In this document: positions 26,253-38,782 of the stretch, piece after piece | Layout: the number at the start of each line of letters is the position of its first letter | How positions within the stretch are numbered: position 1 is the stretch's first letter | NCBI RefSeq assembly: GCF_020921035.1 | Contig: NC_063150.1 | Location: 5,208,001-5,272,000 of the forward strand | Source of the DNA: Rhodamnia argentea | Taxonomy: Eukaryota > Streptophyta > Magnoliopsida > Myrtales > Myrtaceae | Reading direction: 5' to 3' | Length of the DNA stretch: 64,000 nt | The notes under the pieces: generated by a model | Database searches by the model: none | The model's input: only the letters and a program-made list of their open reading frames with translations | What the model was told of the DNA's origin: nothing | Translations under genes and position numbers: made by a program

Positions 26253-28085
26253 AATCACAAATCCTCCTTTCCTATTGATGCATCAATTTCTGCAAACATT
26301 TACCATTAAAGCGGAAACAATGAAAATCAGATTCTCCCTTCTCTAAATTCAACTAAACCTCAGTAACCCGCCAAGAAAAAAGAAAAAGAAAAAGAAAAAA
26401 AGAAACCCCACTGAGGAAGGACAAAAGTCAAAAGTACACACAATTTTGAAAGGCAATTTACTAGTTGCTTCATCAAACAAATCTTTGAAGGGATATCAAT
26501 TGCCTTGATTTTAGTCATAACAAATCATCTATGTTAACAGGCAAATGGTTGAGTGTTGCAAGATGGACGTACTGGATAAATCAAGTAACATTCTATTACT
26601 GGACACAGATTAGGAAGATGCAATTTGACCTATTAGAGGAAAAAGGGAAGAACTTTACTATGAACAAGGCTGGGCATGGAAGCACATTATGCACACAAAA
26701 GCAAAAGGCAAACTTCTACACTTAGTAGAGTTGCCAAATTTACTCCAAGAAGAAAAAGCCGGATAACTGTACTGAACACAGGAGAAAATATCAGCTCAGC
26801 AGAAGCTAAGTACAAAGATGGAAAAAAGCTTGGCCCTTGGGAAGGCATCTACAAGTCTAGAGGAGATTAAAAAAGGGTAGAGAAAAAGCCTGACGCATTT
26901 TTTATTCATGTCCACTAATTGGTTGACTAATTGGTTGACACATGTTTACTGAGTTGGATTAAAGAAATAAAAATGTAATTTTTCTCTTCATCCTCCTCCA
27001 CCCACTTTTTTTCTCTGGATCAGACCATCATCCATGACCGCGAGCGACGGTGGTCGACTAATCCGGGGAAATTTTAGAGCAGTCTCGCTGAAATTTCAAG
27101 ACTCATCAAGAGAACCCTCAAGAAATGAAACTCATCCTGATTTGTGATAAGGGTTGCTTTTTTAACTTTGGAAGATGATTTAACATGTCTGGATATGTAA
27201 TTCTGGTCTTGACAGAGCATTGATAACCCTCTTCTACATCAACTATTTGTGGGAATATACATGGTGGTTCCGGATTCCAGAGGGATCATTGCATGCACCA
27301 GGCGCTTGTGACCAGAGAGAGAGAGAGACAGTAGTTATATTGTCTATCAAACAGAATAATCTCACCTCCAAGCTTGAGATTTTTACCTAATTGCATGGAT
27401 GAGCAAGCACCTGTCCATTGCAGTTGACCAAGCATAATGCCATTTAGTCCAATGTATGAAGCTCCTTATGGACCTCCAGATGATTTGAGGAGAAGTGGCT
27501 TCGATGGGTCATGAATACATCATTCCCACACCTCACTTGGTGGCCTGCCAAAAAGATTTTGTACCAAATAGAAGTTTAATAAAAATAAGGACTTTCCTTC
27601 GAGTGATGAATTACAGAACAAAAGGAAACACTGTATACCGCTTTTCATTGTTAGAAGCTCCAGTTCATCATTGCAACTGTCGAAGATAACATCATAAATT
27701 TTGGAATTGCCACCCCACCAAGAATTACAGTTGACAACTGGTCTTCTAGGTCTTCTTTCCTGCGTATGAAGGTGATCAAGGAGATCCATTTATGGAGTAC
27801 TGTTGGCAAGGATATGAATGATCTTTCAGGATTTCCTTGATTTGTACTCTTACTTGGATGTAACTACATAAAATTCCTGAGGTCAGAAAAAAGCAAAAGC
27901 TATAACTCCTCCACTAGGGGAAGCAAAGCAGGAAATAAGCTGCAAAGCAGATCTTTGAGTATGAGAAAGTCACTTTCTCTCTGCACATTTCATTCACCAG
28001 TCTAACAGATGTTCCAGTTATCTCTACTCACCTTTCCCTTCCACTTTGATAGATCCAAATATTGGCAAATAAGAACAATTACAAC
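26253..28085. other. Intergenic region upstream of VPS45 remnant and downstream of the large PPR gene
   Basis: No recognised gene. Short open frames at 26531-26870 (+) and 27520-27789 (-) lack domain features. There is a purine-rich simple stretch at 26371-26405 and a (GA)n at 27316-27330. The last ~150 bp before 28086 probably include the PPR 3' UTR. Confidence 0.5.
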
Positions 28086-31000
28086 CTACACTCCATAGAG
28101 AAGATTCTCTGCTTTGATATAACCATCCTTTTTAATTAGAGATGTTAAATTATTTAAAAGTGCGTGAACTTCACCAGCACGAGGGAGGGACTCATCTCCT
28201 GCTACAAACAAATTAGTCTTATTTCCCACTGTAATCCAGCTACACCCAGGCAACTTCTTCACTCCCTTTTCATTCATTTTCCTCCTCAATGAATTCACCC
28301 CCTGCCAGTTTCCCAATGCAGCGTAGATATTAGACAATAAGACATAAGGTGCAGAATTTTGCGGCTCTGACTCAATGAGCTTTTCAGCAGCCAATTTTCC
28401 CCTTATTTCATCTCCATGCAATCTACAAGCACCAAGTAATGTGGTCCAAATCATAGCATCAGGTTCAGATTTTAATTTATCAATGAAAGCCACTGCTTCT
28501 TCAAGAAATCCCCAACGCCCAAGAAGGTCAACCATACAAGCATTGTGATCTACTCTCGGCTGAATCCTATAGTGATTCACCATTTCATCATAGATATTAC
28601 GGCCTTCCACTACCATTCCCGCATGACTACAGGCTGTAAGAACACCCAGGAAAGTAACATCATCAGGAACAATATTTGATTGCTTCATTGCATCATATAT
28701 TTGTAGTGCATTTTCTGCAAACCCATTTTTAGCAAAACCAACGATCATCGAGTTCCACGAAATCACACCAGTTTTACTGGTCATCTCATTAAATACTTGA
28801 ACGGAACTTTTCACATCTCCACATTTAGCATACATGTCTAGAAGAGCAACACTAGTTAACTCATCTAAGTCGAAACAAGAATGAAACATGAGAGGATGTA
28901 CTTGTCTACCATCTCGCAGTGAAGATAGGATAGAACAGGCCTTTAGGATACTAACAAATGTGGCTTGGTCTGGTGGTGCATTTTGTCTTCGCATTTCTCG
29001 AAAAGCCTTCAAAGCCTCCTCATTGCAATCATTTTGAGTGTACCCTGAAATTAGAGCAGTCCATAATATAACACTCTTTGGACTTGGGAATTCTGAGAAG
29101 AGAATACATGCATCTGATGTACTCTCAGAGTTCATATACATGCGCAGGAGAGAGACACCCAAGAAGTCCTCATAGCACCAAATTCCAGTTTTTAATAAAC
29201 AACAATGAATTTGCATTCCCAAAATCAACCCTTCTACTCCACTGCATGCATCTAAAATGCTTGAATAAGAGATCTCATTTGGATTCATTCCCATGTCATG
29301 AATCTGTCCAAGCATGTTTATAGCTTGTTCCAAGTTATCTTTAGCATAGCCAGCGATCATAGCATTCATAGAAGCAACACTTCTCTCAGGCATGTGCAAG
29401 AGAACAACAAGAGCAGCTCCAATGTCCCCACACTTTGCATACATGTCAATAAGAGAGCTTCCAGCATAAAGACTCAATTCTAGACCAGATTTCACAGCAA
29501 GACAGTGTACTTGCTTGCCTTTATCCAGAGCTTGAGTATTAGCACAAGCACTGAATATGCTGGCCAAAGCCGCTTCATCGGCCACTATACCAGTTAAATT
29601 CAAATGTTGAAACATCTTGAAGGCCTCATTCTCTTGTTCCCCCTGCACATAACCAACAATGATTGCATTCCAGGAAACTTTGTCTCGGCTCTTTAAGCAT
29701 TCAAATTGTTTCCTCGACTCTTCCAGATCCCCGGATTTGGCATACATATCCACGAGAGCATTTCCAACAAACAAATTTGATGTCAACCTGTTCTTGATGA
29801 TAGTGCAGTGCAATTGTTGACCCACTTCTACATATTCCAAGCATGCACATGCACTCAAAATGCTAGTATAGGTATATTCGTCAGGCTGAAAACCACATCT
29901 CTTCATCTGGGTAAACAGTTCCAAGACTTCACTGGCATAACCATTTTGTGCAAACCCTCCGAGCATTGCATTCCACAAAACCACATTTTTCTCCTCTAAA
30001 GCATAAAAAACTTTCATTGCAGCTTCCATTCTCCCACACTTTGCATACATGCTTATCAAAGAGCTTCTAACATAAACATTAGAGCTCAAACCCTGTTTAA
30101 TTGCTTCAGCATGAACTAACAAGCCCCAATCAGTGGCGCCTAGAGCAGCAATGGCACTCAATATGCTACCTAAGGTGGATCTTGTTGATTTAATGCCAAC
30201 CTTCCTCATTTTTTCAAAAAAATGGAGTGCTTCCACATCATATCCTCTTTGAGCATGACCTGAAATCATCACATTCCATGCCACAACATTAGGGTTTGGC
30301 ATCTGGGAAAACAACTCACGTCCACCTTCAAGATTTCCTGCACCAACATAAGCGCTAATGACAGTAACAAATGCCACCTGGTCTGGTTCATGGCCAGCCT
30401 TCTTCACCTTCTCAAAAACTTTGAGTGCCTCCGCTGGCAAATTTCCTCGAATGTACCCTGCAATCATTGCTGTCCAAGAAACTGTATCAGGTTCTAGTAC
30501 CCCATCAAAAATCCGCCTTGCATCCAAGAGACAATCACACCTAGCATACATATCAATAATTGAACCTTCACAAAACGAACTGAGCCCCAATCCCACCTTA
30601 ACAAGATCACAATGTACTTGTTTCCCAAAGTCAATATCTGTAGTCCTTGCACAAGCAGAAAAAACAATCGAATAAGTGAACTCATTTGGCACCAATCCAT
30701 AACGCTTAAGTAGCCGAAAGTGCCACTTAACATGTTGAACGGAAACCCGCCTTGAATACATCGAAAGAAGTGAGTTCCAAGCCAGGATATCTCTCCCCTC
30801 AAACTGACTAAATGCCTTCTCCACGTATTCCACATCCCCACATTTGGCATAAAGATCAAGAATTGCATTCCCTAGTGATCCGTTTGACCCAATTCCAAAT
30901 TTCATTCCCTGGCCATGGATCGCCTTGCATATAGTTAAAGCCCGCGCCGCTGGATGCGGCATTTCGTCGAATAAGTGATGGGATGTGAATCGTCTGCATT

Positions 31001-31184
31001 CTCGAAGGCATAGGCGCAGTAGATAAGCGTGGATATCAAATCCTCGTGTTGGGTCAGGCTCAGGACTCGAAGGGGGATTTTCTGGATGGCGGGCGACAGA
31101 AACAGTTGACAAGTTACGTTGACTCGGGAAGTTCTTGCGTGACCTCGCGGCAGGCGATCTTCTGGTTAAGTTCTGGAGGCGCAT
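28086..31184 (-). CDS. PLS-class PPR protein with E/E+ C terminus, mitochondrial editing-factor type (At3g09040/MEF12-like)
   Basis: Intronless, 1032 residues. The N terminus is Arg/Ser-rich (MRLQNLTRRSPAARSRKNFP), typical of a mitochondrial presequence. More than 20 P, L and S motifs follow in tandem; anchors such as SLISMYAKCGRMEAAMKVF, NALVDMYAKSGDLEESRKQF and WNAMISG-type segments recur about every 100 residues. The E region is clear near the end: ACSHAGMV, MVDLLGRWG, WTTLLGACRLHGD, YVLLSNIYAALGNW and GVKKLPGCSWI. There is no DYW deaminase, so deamination would have to be supplied in trans. Length and repeat layout match Arabidopsis At3g09040 (1028 residues), which I recall as MEF12, a C-to-U editing factor for nad5. 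The family is certain; orthology is inference from memory. Confidence 0.9.
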   Translation of the reverse strand: MRLQNLTRRSPAARSRKNFPSQRNLSTVSVARHPENPPSSPEPDPTRGFDIHAYLLRLCLRECRRFTSHHLFDEMPHPAARALTICKAIHGQGMKFGIGSNGSLGNAILDLYAKCGDVEYVEKAFSQFEGRDILAWNSLLSMYSRRVSVQHVKWHFRLLKRYGLVPNEFTYSIVFSACARTTDIDFGKQVHCDLVKVGLGLSSFCEGSIIDMYARCDCLLDARRIFDGVLEPDTVSWTAMIAGYIRGNLPAEALKVFEKVKKAGHEPDQVAFVTVISAYVGAGNLEGGRELFSQMPNPNVVAWNVMISGHAQRGYDVEALHFFEKMRKVGIKSTRSTLGSILSAIAALGATDWGLLVHAEAIKQGLSSNVYVRSSLISMYAKCGRMEAAMKVFYALEEKNVVLWNAMLGGFAQNGYASEVLELFTQMKRCGFQPDEYTYTSILSACACLEYVEVGQQLHCTIIKNRLTSNLFVGNALVDMYAKSGDLEESRKQFECLKSRDKVSWNAIIVGYVQGEQENEAFKMFQHLNLTGIVADEAALASIFSACANTQALDKGKQVHCLAVKSGLELSLYAGSSLIDMYAKCGDIGAALVVLLHMPERSVASMNAMIAGYAKDNLEQAINMLGQIHDMGMNPNEISYSSILDACSGVEGLILGMQIHCCLLKTGIWCYEDFLGVSLLRMYMNSESTSDACILFSEFPSPKSVILWTALISGYTQNDCNEEALKAFREMRRQNAPPDQATFVSILKACSILSSLRDGRQVHPLMFHSCFDLDELTSVALLDMYAKCGDVKSSVQVFNEMTSKTGVISWNSMIVGFAKNGFAENALQIYDAMKQSNIVPDDVTFLGVLTACSHAGMVVEGRNIYDEMVNHYRIQPRVDHNACMVDLLGRWGFLEEAVAFIDKLKSEPDAMIWTTLLGACRLHGDEIRGKLAAEKLIESEPQNSAPYVLLSNIYAALGNWQGVNSLRRKMNEKGVKKLPGCSWITVGNKTNLFVAGDESLPRAGEVHALLNNLTSLIKKDGYIKAENLLYGV

Positions 31185-32499
31185 TTGACTCGGGAGATCT
31201 AATGCATCGTCAATGAGACCGCAGATTCGCAGTGTCCGAGACTGAAACTCGCGCCTTAGCGGGAAATTGGCCGCGGTTTACTTCTCTCCAAATGCACGTC
31301 AAACCGGGATTTGGCAGTTGCTTCTGTAATGGGCTGTCCTTCACTGGCACTTGCTCGCGAATATGGGGGGCCAAACTCTAAACGACGTAGTTTTCTAGTA
31401 CGCATGGACTGCTATATTAGAAATGAATAAAAAAGTCACCTCAACATTTTTTTTTCCCAAATTTCGACCAAAAAAAAAAAAAGCATTTTTTCTAATTGAA
31501 CAGATTTGATGGAGGGATTTGATTGAGGGATTTGATTGCACAAGTTTGACAAATTTTAGAGTTCAATTGCACTTTTATGACAAATTTTAGGATTTCTTGA
31601 GCACTTAACCCTATATAGCTCTATATGTTAGTATTTGCATATTATAAAAGGGTTAATATCATGAAAAACTCCAAACTTGTACACTTATGATAAATTTACT
31701 CTCCGTTAATTTTCGTTAAATTTCACCATCGAACTGTTGAGTAAAATGAGATGTGACAATTGACGAATGTACCGGTTTGGCATTTTTAGCCTATGTTAAT
31801 CACAAATGTATTGGTTTGGTATTTTTACCCTTTGTGTATCACGGGTATACCGGTTTATAATCTCCGTGGTATTAACCCAATTTAAAAGAAACTAACGGAG
31901 GGTAAATTTGTTAAATGTATCGATTAGAGACTTTTGGTGACAAAAAATTAATTAGCGTATTAGTTTGGGATTTTTGGTGAAAATTTGTCATAGGTATTTT
32001 AGTTTGTAGTTTTTTGTGGTATTAACCCAAGCAAACATTATGGAATTTGTGATGTTTGATTTAATTTATTTTCATCCATTTATTTTTGTAAGCTTAATAG
32101 AGATTATTTTTCGAAAAATATTTTTCAAATTGCTAATTTTTCACCAAACAAACGCACCCTAAAAAGTTCAATTCTATTGCCATCGGTAATTCTCAAGTTC
32201 ATTGTCCAAGGGATAAAACATGATAGGTATCACCACAATACAACTAATTTCTCATTCTAACGCACCAAAAGAATGATGTAATTTCCTGCTGCTTATTGAG
32301 TAAAACACGAATAGAAACCAACTTCAAGGCCAGAACAGGAGGTAACAAATCCATTGTCATCTCCCTAATCTACAAATTTAAGAATGGACTACTGTCTATG
32401 ACTGTGAGCTTGCCGCCGGAGCAACAGTTCTTATTCAGCTCACACCATCTAACCATGATCCGCTAGTTCCGGCGAGAAAGGCAGGGAAACAGCTCGGAA
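31185..32499. other. Intergenic region between the PPR gene and FAO
   Basis: Contains the PPR promoter side (31185-31400), a foldback element (31650-32028, listed separately) and the presumed FAO 3' UTR before 32500. Sequence at 31555-31600 (ATTTTAGAGTTCAATTGCAC) resembles units in the arms of the 9983 element. No gene seen. Confidence 0.5.
31650..32028. mobile_element. Foldback element, nested-unit family (copy B)
   Basis: Begins GGGTTAATATCATGAAAAAC and ends GTGGTATTAACCC, an inverted pair. The left arm includes ACTTGTACACTTATGATAAA and CTCCGTTAATTTTCG; the right arm holds the reverse complement (AACTAACGGAGGGTAAATTT, TGTCATAGGTATTTTAGTTT). Length 379 bp. Internal units of ~55-60 bp carry 'tgtaccggtttggcatttttagcc' variants. 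Same termini as the element at 61871. Confidence 0.75.
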
Positions 32500-35400
32500 C
32501 TAGCCGACCCTTGGGAACTTCTCTTTCCTCAGGGACTCGGCGATTCTCTTTGAGATGCAATAAGCCGTGGACTGGATGGTGACCATGGGATTCACTCCAA
32601 TGGCGCTTGGGAGCACGCTCCCATCGCACACAAACAGGCCTTTTGCCTCCCAACTCTCACCATTCTCGTCAACTGCGCCCGCTTCCACGGACGCGCCCAT
32701 TCGGCAACTCCCCATCTGGTGTGCGCAGCCGTACATGGTCCAGTGCTCCTGGCTCGATCCCAGCCCTCCAGGGACAGTGATCGAGTCCAGGAATTCCTCT
32801 ATGTCCTCTTGCTTAGCCCCTCTGCATTTGATTCTCTGCCCGTCGCTTCGGTATGTGCCGACTTCGACAGCACCAGCCGCAATAAGGATCCTCAGTGCCT
32901 GCCTCAGCCCTAGCTTCAGCTTTTCCTTGTCTATTTGGCTTACTCTGTAACTGATTACACCTTCCTCTTTGACGACTCCTGAGCCCTGGTCTCTAACTAA
33001 TGCAAAAAGATTAGCGGTTCTCGGATACTTGACCATCCTGTTCTTCATTTCAGCCCCCGATACCCATGGGAACAGCGAGGCGAATGAACCGGGCCCGACA
33101 GCCGGAGTTTCTATGATGGCCTGCACTTCAGAGGAATCTTCCGACACCACCTTGTGGATTGAACTGATGATTGCTCCTTCATAGACTCTGCCTCTGTAAC
33201 CAGATGAATTGTCAGGAAAGTAACCCCAAGCCAGTAGAACTGGATGAAGGTGGAGGTTTGTGCCTATGTTAGGATTCTTCAACCCACTGGAGATAAGCAA
33301 AGGAGGCGTCAAGAGAGAGCCGCAAGCTGAAATTGTCACCTTGGCCTCAATGCGGAGCATCTTAGAAAAGTCCCTACTGGAGACCGTTGCAACCACTCCC
33401 GAGCATCTGTGGCCCACCTTCTCATCATCGCTGGTCTCAAGTATGAGTTTGTCCGCTTTACATCCTGTCAAAATCACTGCACCGTGCTCAACAGCATCAA
33501 CAAGCCATGTGGAGTCAGTACCACACTTCTCTCCCATTCTACAACCATAGCAGCACGAGCCACAGTAATGGCTCTCGGGGGAGTTCCTCGGGACAGATTC
33601 CACATCCAAACCGAGGTTTGAACACCCTTTTCTAAGAATTTGATTCTGGAAGCCTTCCTCGGTGCAGTTCTCTGTAATGCCAATTCTTTTGCACACGACG
33701 TCCATCGCAGTTAAGTACTCAGGGCTTCCGAAAAGTGGGATTTTGTGATCCACAGACCATTCATGGAGTACAGAACTTGGGGTTTTGATGGAAGCCGACC
33801 AGTTCACAGCGGACCCTCCACCTACAGTGGACCCCGCGAAGATCATGAACTTCCCATCGATGGTCGAGAGCAGCCCGCCTGAATTGTACATTTGATTCAG
33901 CGAGGGTGCCTCCAGGGAAGAATAATCCTGCGGCGTGAAATAATCCCCTTTCTCCAGGACAACCACTTTCTGGCCAGACTGAGCAAGGACAGCGGCAGCG
34001 ACTCCACCGCCGCAACCAGAACCAATTATCACGGCGTCGCATTTAATATTGCAGATATTTGTTTCAGAACTTTCCGCGACTTTGAGCCCTTTTCCTGCCA
34101 GAGACTGAACGAGGGATGAGCTGTTTTCATACATGGTCTCAATTATTCCCTTTTCTAGAGGCCTCTCCTTTTTGGATTTCACTGGCTTCTCTCGAGTGTC
34201 GACCTCGTATCCAATCGCTTCCCATGACGGGTTCTTGGAGTTCTCATCTGTCTGCAAGAAGAGCAATAAAGAGATTAATTCCTAACAACCTTAAAGCTCA
34301 AGGGCCGCCGTAATATTCAGCAACCTAGAAGCAGATAACCGAAGAACACAGAACAGTAGCAGTTATTGTAAATTGTGATACCAACAACTCCAGCACAAAG
34401 AAGAAATGTACATTTCCTCTGAAAACAAAGAAATTGTCATTTTCATGGTACCAGGTGAAGAGAGAGAAACAGATGGAAGTCGCCCAATGCTCTCCTTTCT
34501 GGACAATCTGATCGAGTAAGATCACTATTTTGGTAGGACATTGAAACAGGAAGTTTATGTTGGTGCTGTTATCATCTTTGATAAATGTATGGAGAATTAT
34601 ATCTAGAGTCTTCCGCATGGCGAGCCGTTTCTTTCAGCTTCTATAAGCCTTGCTTAACCAATAGAGCTCAACCTGATGAACTTCGCCAGCTTTTTAATCA
34701 AATATCACCAACCTTTTAAGCCAATGTTAGTAATGTATGCAAGGCATTGCTTAAGAGGAGAAACAACAAAAGAAGACTTGCCCTGGCAAGTTAGTTTCAA
34801 CACAAGTGGGGCCAGCCACCCAATGGACTTGGTTTCTATTACAGCTAGCCTAGCATATTATTCCTCATGCCATCATCATTGTAGAATCTCCATCAAGATA
34901 AAGCCAACTACCATGACTTTTGCCAACATCATAACCTAATATAATCCACACATAATATTTAAACACCATCAAGCATATGGATTTCTCTAAAATTCCTCAC
35001 CAGTCACGACCACAGCACTAACCCTTGGAGAGTTCAACTTGGCTAATATTTAAAAAGAAAAGAAAAGAAAAGAAAAGAAAAAGGAACATTACCCTTGAGA
35101 AGAAGATGAACAAGCAGAAAAGTTTGACCATTGCGAAGGCAACTTTCAGAGGGATCAGTTTCTTCTTCCTTGACCATCTGTTGAGGACTATCTCCCTCCT
35201 CTCCAATGGCATCTCTTGGAACTTGTGAATAAAGGGCCATCTCCAGTCCAAGCACAGAAACCCACAGAGCAATAAAGTCCCCAATCTGTAAGACAGAATC
35301 TTCAAGACTAGGCTCACAACAAACACAGCTCTGGGCTGACCCCTCTTCACCAAAAGCTCTGCAACCTGCACTCCATTGCAGAAGCAAAGGGAAAAGGGAA

Positions 35401-36067
35401 ACAAGGAATCAGCATCCGGTCCCAATTCGGGAACAAACTTCTCTTGGAAAAGATTAAAAAAACAAGCGTGTGAGACTCAATCAACGCTCAATAGAGCACC
35501 AAGAAGATACCCTTTACAAAAAAGAAGAAGAAGAAGAAGAAATCGAAGTTCTGAACACAGATGAAAATTTTGCAACCACGCCAGAAAGCCTGTCTTTGGT
35601 TTTTTATTGCCAATGGCCTTAAAGATGGTTAGCAATTACGTTTCGAAGAACTACCCAAAAGAAACTATGCCCAGGAAAGAAACTTCACAACACAATGGTC
35701 GTCCCAGACCAAAAAAGAAAGAAAGAAAGAAAGAAAGAGACTTTACCATGGCCAGGGATAGGATATAATTTCACTTGCAGAAGCATGCATGAACCTGCTC
35801 TAATCGCAAAGAGAAGCAAGCAGAAAACAAGCAAAATGGGAGCTTTTTGACCTCATCAGGGATCGGATGCTGAGACCCGGAAGCTCGGAAGAAAGAGCAC
35901 ACGGCCTCATTGCGGGGGCTGTCGTCGCCGATGCTGTCCGGCGAGAGGGGAGGGACGAGAGTCTCGCACATGGCGGCGAGCGACTGGATTTGGTCGGCAG
36001 AGAAGCCATGGCTGAAGCCGGCCTCCCTCCTCCCTCCACTCAACAGAGGATGACCGTCTCTTCCCAT
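32500..36067 (-). CDS. FAO: Long-chain-alcohol oxidase FAO (GMC oxidoreductase)
   Basis: Membrane flavoenzyme that oxidises long-chain fatty alcohols to aldehydes with O2, producing H2O2. Three exons on the minus strand: 35852-36067 (72 codons), 35093-35365 (91) and 32500-34251 (583 plus stop), all phase 0 with GT-AG borders, giving 746 residues as in Arabidopsis FAO3/FAO4B. The start [14 protein letters not shown] matches the family. Exon 2 carries two hydrophobic helices ([22 protein letters not shown]). The FAD-binding loop [12 protein letters not shown] is near residue 240 and the GMC stretch [16 protein letters not shown] follows. C-terminal catalytic blocks are HQMGSCRMG and [10 protein letters not shown] cysteine-rich block ([16 protein letters not shown]) typical of plant FAOs is intact. 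Intron 2 has an (AAAAG)n run beside its donor (35054-35082), and the leader has a (CT)n tract (36176-36200). I cannot assign the paralogue number. Confidence 0.94.
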
Positions 36068-36995
36068 TGTTTTGACTCGTGTGAAAACCCAGGAGAGCGC
36101 CTGTCCGAGCGACGCTTCCTCGTGAGAAAGATGCCGGACGGCTCTCCCAGATAGAAGACGCGAAACAGCCGGAGCGAGAGAGAGAGAGAGAGAGAGAGAG
36201 TTCTGCAGCAGTGTGCAGGTTTGTTCTGCCACGAGATGCGACCAAACAGAAATCGTTAGTGTAGAATCTCTTACGAGTGCCCGGACGACTGGCGGAAGCC
36301 GGCCCGTAATTCGTAAATAAACATGTTTTGATACGACTCGTGCCGCGTCTCCCCTCGATTCCCAGACGGAATCTCCTCCTTAGTTCGTCCACGACGTCTC
36401 TTTTCAAAACGACGGAGCTCCGCGTCATCCAAGAAAATGCCTTAATCCCATCCCCAATAACAACAGCTAAATCTCATTATCGTGACTGGCGCCGTCCCCG
36501 CCGCATCTTTCTCACAATCGTTTCCCAAAAACCTTATCTTTGCCGAAAAAATAATTACGGATTACGTTTAATTAAGCCCAAAAATCCGGACCCTCTCGGG
36601 TCGCTGTCGATCCATATACATATATTGTCATTCCCGCAACATCAAAAAGAACAATTGGGTCGGTTTCAAGAATCGTGGACACCACGGAAGGACACCATTA
36701 AAGGGAGGAAATTGTTGGATTTGAAATGAGCGTATTATTTCTTGCTGCATCAGATCTGTCTCTCTCTTTTTTTTTTTTTTCTGGGGAAGATCGGCGAGAA
36801 TCGTCATTAATGGTTGCTCGAATTTTCCGGAAGAAAGCGAAAGATTTTCCGGTTGAGCAATCCGCTCGTCCTCTCCGTTATCGGAAAGCTCCCCCCCGAA
36901 AATCATCCTTCACCTGTTGCCGAATTTCGGCAAAGATTGGAAAACTTGACTTGAGTCGTGGTTGCTCTATCTCCATCTGGTTAAAAAAAAAAAGA

Positions 36996-37406
36996 GTAAA
37001 TACCATAAATAAAAAAATCTCAAATTGATATATTCGGGGCAAATTTATTAGATTCCAAATCGGCATACTTGTAAAAAATTCAACATCCGTTAGTTTCCGT
37101 TAAATTTTACCGTTAAATTCCTGGGTTGGTTGGCATGTGATGGTTCACGGGGTGTATCAATTTGGGATTTTTATCCTCCGTTTATAGCGTGTGTATTCCG
37201 TGCTATTAACCCAATTTAATGAAAATTAATGGAGAATAAATTTATCGCGGGTGTATCCGTTTAGGATTTTTAGTGGTTAAAAACTTAGTTTGGGATAAAT
37301 TTATCGTAGGTGTACTAGTTTGGAGTTTTTGGTGGTAAAAAAATTAGTTTTAGGTTAAATTTGTCGCAAGTGTGTATTAATTTTGGATTTTTCATGGTAT
37401 TAATCT
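36996..37406. mobile_element. Foldback element, nested-unit family (copy C)
   Basis: Left end AGTAAATACCATAAATAAAA, right end TTTTTCATGGTATTAATCT in inverted orientation. Arms contain CAAATTGATATATTCGGGGC and CGTTAGTTTCCGTTAAATTT on the left, and TTAATGGAGAATAAATTTAT and GTAGGTGTACTAGTTTGGAG on the right. About 410 bp. More diverged than copies B and D. Confidence 0.65.
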
Positions 37407-37828
37407 AAAGAAAAAATTCTTACTTCTGACAGCTATCGGGGGTTATCTGTAATTCGTGTTTAAAGTTAGATTTGCAATCGAATTTCTAGACATGTCCATG
37501 GCCGGATGGCGGCGGGCACATGGATACTTTCGTTACAATAATAACGGACCAATGAGAAATCTCGTGAACTGATGATATGTCTTACTTATTGTTATCTGTG
37601 GATTCGAAATTTGTTTGTCTTCTCGATTTACGTAAGCTTTCATTTTCTTGAATTTTAGGTTCCTTCTAGTAATGCCTGTGAAGTTCCATATTGCCGTTCG
37701 TAGCCTTATAAGCTTTTGGCTTTTATAAGAATAGACGAAAGGAGGGTTTGTTTTTGTGATATTATAGAAAGAGTAGTTATAGCATGTAGTGACCGGTTCC
37801 CACCCTAAAACATGAAGGCAGGACAAAC

Positions 37829-37867
37829 AGGGTCGGTTCTTGGTTCCATCGGCTGGGAACCGACCCT
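37829..37867. repeat. Short perfect inverted repeat with flanking direct repeats
   Basis: AGGGTCGGTTC (37829-37839) pairs with GAACCGACCCT (37857-37867) over an 17 nt loop. A ~23 bp direct repeat (TTCCCACCCTA[A/G]AACATGA) flanks it at 37797-37817 and 37889-37909. It looks like part of a small mobile element; no function assigned. Confidence 0.55.
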
Positions 37868-38004
37868 ATCCACCCGCCCGATCTGATTTCCCACCCTAGA
37901 ACATGATGGCCTCCTGCTTGCCCTAACCGAAAAAAAAAAAGAGAGAAGAAAAAAAAAAGACAAGGAAAAAGATATTATGAATTAAAAAAATGAATTCAAA
38001 AGTT

Positions 38005-38115
38005 AGCGACGATCTCGTTACATCAGCAATTTCTAGTCAAAATTGGTTTAGTGGACTGAATTGACATAAATATTAAATGTTTAGGACTCAACTGACCAAA
38101 AAAAAAAAAATTCCC
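38005..38115 (+). repeat. Dispersed repeat arm (copy 2)
   Basis: Reads GTTACATCAGCAATTTC, CAAAATTGG, GGACTGAATTGACATAAA, TTTAGGACTCAACTGACC and then an A-run. Same order of landmarks as 23566-23715 and 43775-43922. Confidence 0.45.
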
Positions 38116-38782
38116 ATTTCTTCCCTCCCAACTCTTCATAGCAAACTGAGATTATGAACAATCTAACACACTCAATAAGATGAAAATTCAAAATCGTGTA
38201 AACAAAACTTTTCACGAATTCCTTGTTTCTGCAAAAAAAAAAAAAAAAAAAAAAAAAGAATGTTGGAAAGCCCATGTCTCCAAGTTAATGACCTTATTGC
38301 TCTTATGTCCACTCGAGATCCATCTTCTCAAAGGACATCCACTCTGGTTCCGCTCTCTTTTCCACCGTCCGATCCACCGGTAAACTGATCTAGCATCCCG
38401 ATATTTATTGACAATTACCACCTATTACATTAAATGACATGGAAAAGTCACAAAAAAAGAAAAGAAAAAAAAACCTCAGACTATAGCAATTTCGAGATAT
38501 TTACCCTAACCTTTCTTTTTGCGATATAAAAAATTCCAAACTTTTACTTGTGGTGCACAATCACCACAACGGAAGGCAAACGATGCTGCATGGCCCCCAT
38601 ATGGCTCAAGTGAAATAAGAACGACGGCGTTTTGATTGAGAAATCGAGACTATGACGGAATATAAATGTGTCATGTAGATACAAATTTAACATTTTTGAG
38701 ATCACAAGAAAAGAGTTTGCGGTAAACGAGATCGGTGGATTTGAGCATTTTGGTGGATATTTCCCTCAAATTATTAATGCAA

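Larger units (their letters stand above)
36068..38332. other. Intergenic region upstream of FAO
   Basis: FAO leader and promoter lie at the left. It also contains a foldback element (36996-37406), a short perfect hairpin (37829-37867) and a dispersed repeat arm (38005-38115), all listed separately, plus a poly-A/T tract of ~25 bp at 38234-38258. No gene recognised. Confidence 0.5.
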
